Made by a program: the position numbers and the translations under genes. The notes beneath the pieces were generated by a model. The model ran no database searches, was not told the DNA's origin, and was given only the letters and a program-made list of their open reading frames with translations. Positions 7,135-10,442 of a DNA stretch of 10,442 bases are shown in pieces; within the stretch, counting starts at the first letter, position 1; each line of letters starts with the position of its first letter. The stretch comes from Gammaproteobacteria bacterium (lineage in GTDB: Bacteria; Pseudomonadota; Gammaproteobacteria; Arenicellales; Poriferihabitantaceae), in NCBI GenBank assembly GCA_009839585.1, contig VXPI01000215.1, forward strand, positions 1 to 10,442. The letters run 5' to 3'.

Positions 7135-8265
7135 TTACCTGAACAACGCAAGGTACTCGCCGTATCCTCGGGACTTCATTTCTTCCCTGGGCACGAAAGT
7201 CAAGGCGGCCGAATTGATGCAGTACCGTAGCCCGGTCGGTGCAGGTCCATCTTTAAACACATGACCAAGGTGAGAATCTCCATAGCGGCTACGCACTTCC
7301 GTTCTCGGGTAGATCAGCTTGTAATCGATTTTCTCGACGATGAAATTGCTGTCAATTGGTTCCCAGAAACTGGGCCAACCGGTCCCGGACCTGTATTTGG
7401 TTGTCGATGAAAAAAGTGGTTCGCCAGATACTATGTCCACATAAATGCCATCGTCCTTGTGATCCCAGTACTCATTTCGAAAGGGCGGCTCAGTACCATC
7501 TTTCTGGGTTACCCTGTACTGCATGTCGGTCAGTTTTTTCTTGATGTCATCGACAGAAGGTACAGTGTATTGAAGACTGCCGTTTTCCTCTGTGCCGGCT
7601 TTCGACTGTTTAGGTTGCGGTGATTTCAGTTCATCGCCCCAGACAGCATTGAGAAACTGATCGCGGCCTGAGCCGTGCCGATAAACCTTGTAGCGAAGAG
7701 GGGACTTCTTGTAAAAATCCTGGTGGTAGCCATCGGCTTCCCAGAACATTTCGAATTGAAGTAATTCGACAGCGATGGGTTTGTCAAACTGGCCAGAGTC
7801 TGCAATCTCGTCCAGGGATTTCTCGGCAGCGGTTTTCTGGCTATCGTTGTGGTAAAAAATCGCAGGTCGGTATGCACTACCTCGATCTACAAACTGGCCA
7901 TTCGGATCGGTTGGATCAATTTCCCGCCAGTAATGCCAGAGTAACGTTTCGTAGGAGACAACTTCGGGATCAAAATGGATTTGCACAGTTTCTGCATGGC
8001 CGGTTTTGCCTCTGACAACATCCTTGTAGTCTGGATTTTCAGTCTCGCCCCCACTGAATCCCGAGATGACTTCCGTAACCCCGTCCACTTTTTCGAATGT
8101 GGATTCAAGACACCAGAAGCATCCGCCGGCGAACGTCGCTATTTTCAGGGAGTCAGATGTCTGGGATGATTGAGAGGAAGCGATGGTCTGGGTTTGGCTT
8201 GTAGCCAGGACAATCGCAGCACAAACGCCCAGAAAGACTGAACCTGCGAGAAGCACTCGTTTCAT
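7135..8265 (-). CDS. msrAB: Fused peptide-methionine sulfoxide reductase MsrA-MsrB, exported
   Basis: The enzyme repairs both stereoisomers of oxidised methionine in proteins. The 376-residue chain starts with a basic end and a hydrophobic segment ([18 protein letters not shown], 4-21), a likely Sec signal or membrane anchor, so it should work in the periplasm. The MsrA domain (about 40-210) has the catalytic GGCFWC (C49, C52), the [12 protein letters not shown] strand and [10 protein letters not shown]. After a linker (about 212-232), the MsrB domain (about 235-376) has [15 protein letters not shown] and the catalytic RYCINSAAL (C349). The zinc-binding CxxC pairs of E. coli MsrB are missing (SGEPLF replaces the first), and Thr295 sits where two-Cys MsrBs have the resolving Cys in SGCGWPSF. 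The whole protein has only C15, C49, C52 and C349. It resembles the Neisseria PilB-type fusion without its thioredoxin domain, so an external reductant is inferred. It is transcribed towards rlmB. Confidence 0.94.
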   Translation of the reverse strand: MKRVLLAGSVFLGVCAAIVLATSQTQTIASSQSSQTSDSLKIATFAGGCFWCLESTFEKVDGVTEVISGFSGGETENPDYKDVVRGKTGHAETVQIHFDPEVVSYETLLWHYWREIDPTDPNGQFVDRGSAYRPAIFYHNDSQKTAAEKSLDEIADSGQFDKPIAVELLQFEMFWEADGYHQDFYKKSPLRYKVYRHGSGRDQFLNAVWGDELKSPQPKQSKAGTEENGSLQYTVPSVDDIKKKLTDMQYRVTQKDGTEPPFRNEYWDHKDDGIYVDIVSGEPLFSSTTKYRSGTGWPSFWEPIDSNFIVEKIDYKLIYPRTEVRSRYGDSHLGHVFKDGPAPTGLRYCINSAALTFVPREEMKSRGYGEYLALFR

Positions 8266-8295
8266 GGATATTATCAGAATAAGGATTGTGCATGA

Positions 8296-8301
8296 ATTAT
8301 A
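8296..8301 (-). promoter_or_regulatory. Candidate -10 box for msrAB
   Basis: On the minus strand this reads TATAAT, 30 bases upstream of the msrAB ATG. The best -35 match, ACGACA, lies at an overlong 19-base spacing, so only the -10 box is convincing. Confidence 0.38.
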
Positions 8302-8341
8302 TACAGACTGAAGATGGTGGTGTCGTTAGCTTCAAATAGCT

Positions 8342-8367
8342 TGTTCAGCAGAATTTCAGGTTGAACA
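8342..8367. repeat. Inverted repeat TGTTCA-N14-TGAACA upstream of msrAB
   Basis: Perfect 6-bp half-sites (8342-8347 and 8362-8367) are separated by 14 bases, so their centres are 20 bp, about two helical turns, apart. The dyad lies about 40 bp upstream of the candidate msrAB -10 box, a position where an activator could bind. It is the clearest structure in the 215-base gap 8266-8480, which otherwise shows no gene. It may be chance. Confidence 0.3.
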
Positions 8368-8407
8368 TGCAGGTCGGGGTTTGTGGGTCACCGTATAACG
8401 ACATTGT

Positions 8408-8424
8408 ATTGACGGCAACTCAAT
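8408..8424 (-). terminator. Weak hairpin downstream of the Mth938-like gene
   Basis: ATTGA (8408-8412) and TCAAT (8420-8424) form a 5-bp stem around a 7-base loop, about 57 bases past the stop codon of the minus-strand gene. It is A+T-rich and lacks a T-run, so it is a poor terminator candidate. Confidence 0.15.
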
Positions 8425-8480
8425 GTGAATCCAAAATGCTCATTGTGCAGGAGAGCTTGAGTTATGAGGCTGTCACCCGG

Positions 8481-8858
8481 TTATAGAATCAATGCAGCAG
8501 CAATTATCCGATCGTCAGACAGAAGGATGCTGTATGTCCTGCATGCGGCCTGGGTGTCCATGACTTCGAGACCGATACCTGCTTCAATAAGAGGCAGATA
8601 GACTTTCGGGCCCGGAAACTCCTGAACAGGGCCGGTCCCCAAAATCACCACCTCTGGATTGATGTCGGCTATCCTCCGAAAATCCTCTGAGCGAATCTCG
8701 GACAGGTTATTCACCTTCCAGTCGATGATCCTATCGGGAGTGATGATCAGGCTGGATGTGTGGGGCTGGTCATCAATTCTTATCACGAAACCGGCCCCGC
8801 TTCTGGTGCAGGATTGAATGCGGTTTGGATGATTGGACTTGTCAAGATGAAGTTTCAT
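8481..8858 (-). CDS. Mth938-like domain protein (DUF498 / Xcc1710 type)
   Basis: The 125-residue product is a single small domain of the Mth938-like fold, the family that also contains the mitochondrial complex I assembly factor NDUFAF3. Supporting motifs are SLIITPDRIIDWKV (36-49), PEVVILGTGPVQEFP (68-82) and GIGLEVMDTQAACRTYSILL (94-113), ending in the usual R-I-A-A-ALIL strand; the length is that of the whole family. No catalytic residues are established and the bacterial role is unknown, so no symbol is given. It is cytoplasmic (no signal peptide). It is divergent from hom across 60 bases. My recollection is that in many Proteobacteria such genes lie near threonine/homoserine genes, so the pairing is probably conserved; that is inference. 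No strong ribosome binding site precedes the ATG. Confidence 0.85.
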   Translation of the reverse strand: MKLHLDKSNHPNRIQSCTRSGAGFVIRIDDQPHTSSLIITPDRIIDWKVNNLSEIRSEDFRRIADINPEVVILGTGPVQEFPGPKVYLPLIEAGIGLEVMDTQAACRTYSILLSDDRIIAAALIL

Positions 8859-8918
8859 AAGCCAATTTATTCAGGATAAAATCCGACGCATGAGTTTAAC
8901 AAGTTTGAATCATAGAAA

Positions 8919-10229
8919 GTGAAAGCGGTAAAGATTGGTTTGTTGGGTTTTGGCACCGTCGGTGGAGGCACGTTGACTGTGTTGCAGCGAAACATGGAAG
9001 AAATATCACGTCGCGCGGGACGAGAGATCAAGGTGGTTGCGATTGCAGTCAATGATCTTGACAAGAGTCGCGATGTTGATACCAATGGCATTATATTGAC
9101 TGACCGCATGATGGACATCGTCAACAATCCTGATATTCAAGTGGTTGTCGAGCTGATTGGAGGCGGTGATGATGTGTTTGATGCGGTTATGCAGGCACTC
9201 GAGAATGGCAAGCATGTGGTAACTGCCAACAAGGCACTCATAGCAAGTCATGGCAATGCGGTCTTCAACAAGGCGTCAGAGAAGGGCTTGATGGTAGGTT
9301 TTGAGTCTGCAGTCGCAGGCGGGATTCCCATCATTAAACTGATCAGGGAAGGCCTGTCCGCCAATCAGATTGAGTGGTTCGTTGGAATTATCAACGGCAC
9401 CTGTAACTATATTCTCTCGCAGATGGCAGATAAGCAAAGAGAGTTTGACGATGTTCTCAGGGAAGCACAGGAGCTGGGATATGCGGAAGCGGACCCGAGC
9501 TTTGATGTCGGCGGTGTAGATGCCGCACACAAGTTGACAATCCTGGCTTCAATCGCTTTTGGTATTCCACTCAGGTTTGAGTCCGTGTATATCCAGGGCA
9601 TTGAACACATCCAGAAGACAGACATCAAGTATGCGGATGAACTGGGGTTCAGGATGAAACATCTTGGAATATCCCGGCGCACAGATGACGGGCTGGAACT
9701 TCGTGTGCATCCCGCCCTGATACCCAAAAAGAACTTGATTGCCAGTGTTTCGGGGGTCATGAATGCGGTATTGATTCAGGCGGATGCCGTGGGTCAGTCC
9801 ATGTTTTATGGTCCCGGAGCCGGATCAGAGCCGACAGCATCGGCAGTAGTGGCTGACTTGATTGATGTGGTCAGGGCGATTACTACCGATCCGCAAAATC
9901 GTGTTCCGCATCTGGCTTTTCAGGCTGATTCATTAATTGATCTCCCGATACTGGATATTGATCAGATTGAAACCTCATACTACTTGCGCATGCAGGCGGT
10001 AAACCGGCCGGGAGTGCTGGCTGCAATCTCTTCAATCTTCGGCGAAAACGATATTAGCATTGATTCCATATTGCAGAAGGGGCATGGTCAACCGGATGAA
10101 CTGGTCACGGTTATCTTGATGACCCAAAATACCCGAGAGAAGAACTTGATGAGGGCGGTTGAGAAAGTCGAGGCGCTGGACTCTGTCGAAGGGGAGATCG
10201 TCTGGATTCGTGTCGAACGATTACCGTAG
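8919..10229 (+). CDS. hom: Homoserine dehydrogenase with C-terminal ACT domain
   Basis: The enzyme reduces aspartate semialdehyde to homoserine with NAD(P)H, the branch point to threonine and methionine. The 436-residue product starts with a Rossmann nucleotide site, IGLLGFGTVGGG (6-17), followed by ENGKHVVTANKALIA (95-109, K105). The catalytic core includes FVGIINGTCNYILSQM (154-169), EAQELGYAEADPSFDVGG and DAAHKLTILA (201-210), with K205 as the likely catalytic lysine. From about residue 355 an ACT domain (YYLRMQAVNRPGVLAAISSI) is expected to bind threonine for feedback inhibition, as in the family. It is the single-function form, not fused to aspartokinase. The start is GTG 8919: an in-frame TAG at 8913-8915 rules out anything upstream, and VKAVKIGLLG is the normal N-terminus. 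No thrC follows, so hom is split from its usual partner here. Confidence 0.95.
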   Translation: MKAVKIGLLGFGTVGGGTLTVLQRNMEEISRRAGREIKVVAIAVNDLDKSRDVDTNGIILTDRMMDIVNNPDIQVVVELIGGGDDVFDAVMQALENGKHVVTANKALIASHGNAVFNKASEKGLMVGFESAVAGGIPIIKLIREGLSANQIEWFVGIINGTCNYILSQMADKQREFDDVLREAQELGYAEADPSFDVGGVDAAHKLTILASIAFGIPLRFESVYIQGIEHIQKTDIKYADELGFRMKHLGISRRTDDGLELRVHPALIPKKNLIASVSGVMNAVLIQADAVGQSMFYGPGAGSEPTASAVVADLIDVVRAITTDPQNRVPHLAFQADSLIDLPILDIDQIETSYYLRMQAVNRPGVLAAISSIFGENDISIDSILQKGHGQPDELVTVILMTQNTREKNLMRAVEKVEALDSVEGEIVWIRVERLP

Positions 10230-10233
10230 CTTG

Positions 10234-10262
10234 CAGTCAAGTCTGAAATTGAGGCTTGACTG
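10234..10262 (+). terminator. Hairpin just after hom, likely transcription terminator
   Basis: CAGTCAAG (10234-10241) and CTTGACTG (10255-10262) are perfect inverted repeats. In RNA the stem can extend inward by three pairs (one G-U) to 11 bp, with a 7-base loop. It begins 4 bases after the hom stop codon. No T-run follows, so it could end transcription weakly or protect the 3' end of the mRNA. Confidence 0.45.
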
Positions 10263-10269
10263 AAATGCT

Positions 10270-10289
10270 TGAGACACTTCATGAGACAC
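10270..10289 (+). repeat. Direct repeat TGAGACAC x2 just upstream of a promoter
   Basis: TGAGACAC occurs at 10270-10277 and 10282-10289, a 12-bp period close to one helical turn. The second copy ends 3 bases before the candidate -35 box of the AbrB-type gene. This layout fits an operator or activator site, but the repeat is short. Confidence 0.35.
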
Positions 10290-10292
10290 AAC

Positions 10293-10321
10293 TTGTCGAT
10301 AGCGCAATTATTTGGTATAAA
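10293..10321 (+). promoter_or_regulatory. Sigma-70-like promoter for the AbrB-type gene
   Basis: TTGTCG (10293-10298) and TATAAA (10316-10321) are separated by exactly 17 bases, and TGG directly before the second box gives an extended -10 (TGnTATAAA). The start codon at 10358 lies 36 bases further on. This is the best-formed promoter in the window and shows the gene is probably transcribed independently of hom. Confidence 0.55.
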
Positions 10322-10357
10322 ATTACAACTTTCCAACATCAATAATGCAAAAACACG

Positions 10358-10442
10358 ATGAATTTGGTAACGGTAAAACCGAAGTATCAGGTCACCATCC
10401 CGGCAAAGTTGCGCAACAACCTCAATCTAAAAGAGGGCGATG
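10358..10442 (+). CDS. AbrB/SpoVT-type DNA-binding protein, N-terminal part (3' end outside window)
   Basis: Only 28 full codons are visible, but they read MNLVTVKPKYQVTIPAKLR followed by NNLNLKEGD, the conserved N-terminal beta-hairpin half of the swapped-hairpin AbrB fold (the KYQVTIP-lR-L-l-eGD pattern). Members with this start are mostly antitoxins of type II toxin-antitoxin pairs such as VapB- or PrlF-like proteins, which bind their own promoter; stand-alone regulators also exist. The family is clear, but whether a toxin gene follows cannot be seen. ATG 10358 was chosen because it gives the expected N-terminus. ATG 10345, 13 bases upstream, opens another frame that runs to the window end with no family resemblance. 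No clear Shine-Dalgarno is visible. The preceding promoter and direct repeat would suit autoregulation. Confidence 0.75.
   Translation, partial: MNLVTVKPKYQVTIPAKLRNNLNLKEGD

Noticed and set aside
10345..10442. Alternative frame from ATG 10345 open to the window end
   Set aside because: Its translation resembles no family, while the overlapping frame from 10358 is a clear AbrB/SpoVT start.

Overview
The window looks like chromosomal DNA of a gammaproteobacterium of moderate G+C. The evidence is a set of housekeeping genes of recognisable gammaproteobacterial type: a LysM protein with the 'QWPLIYKSN...DADLIYPGQ' signature, long-form HisG, an rnr-rlmB pair in the same order as in Escherichia coli, a fused periplasmic MsrA-MsrB, and an Mth938-like gene beside an ACT-domain homoserine dehydrogenase. 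I cannot name a genus from the sequence alone.

Layout. Bases 1-267 hold the 3' end of a LysM cell-wall protein gene (+). Bases 325-1102 (+) hold a decayed lipoprotein gene: signal peptide and lipobox, an Asp-rich linker and a PPC-like beta domain, interrupted by two in-frame TAG codons, with a probable frameshift near its end. Bases 1162-2748 (+) encode an intact 528-residue AAA-ATPase-like/PD-(D/E)XK nuclease-like protein of the DUF1703 type. After a 279-base gap without a convincing gene comes hisG (-, 3028-3906). It is divergent from rnr (+, 3984-6209), which is followed by rlmB (+, 6277-7056). msrAB (-, 7135-8265) converges on rlmB, with a short dyad between them. A 215-base gap then leads to an Mth938-like gene (-, 8481-8858), which is divergent from hom (+, 8919-10229). 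The window ends inside the start of an AbrB/SpoVT-type DNA-binding protein (+, from 10358), probably an antitoxin, with a good candidate promoter and a direct repeat in front of it.

How the genes relate. rnr and rlmB form an RNA-metabolism pair (RNA decay and 23S rRNA Gm2251 methylation). hisG and hom are the committed or branch-point enzymes of histidine and of threonine/methionine synthesis. Each stands apart from its usual pathway partners here. msrAB repairs oxidised methionine in the envelope. The left 2.7 kb (broken lipoprotein plus nuclease-like gene) and the right edge (AbrB-type gene) look accessory.

I see no RNA gene, insertion sequence or CRISPR array, and no clear new multi-gene system. 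The points most worth a second look are the double-amber lipoprotein gene, a 13-bp tandem duplication that copied the rnr start codon into two reading frames, the one-Cys MsrB half of MsrAB, and the repeat-flanked promoter of the AbrB-type gene.
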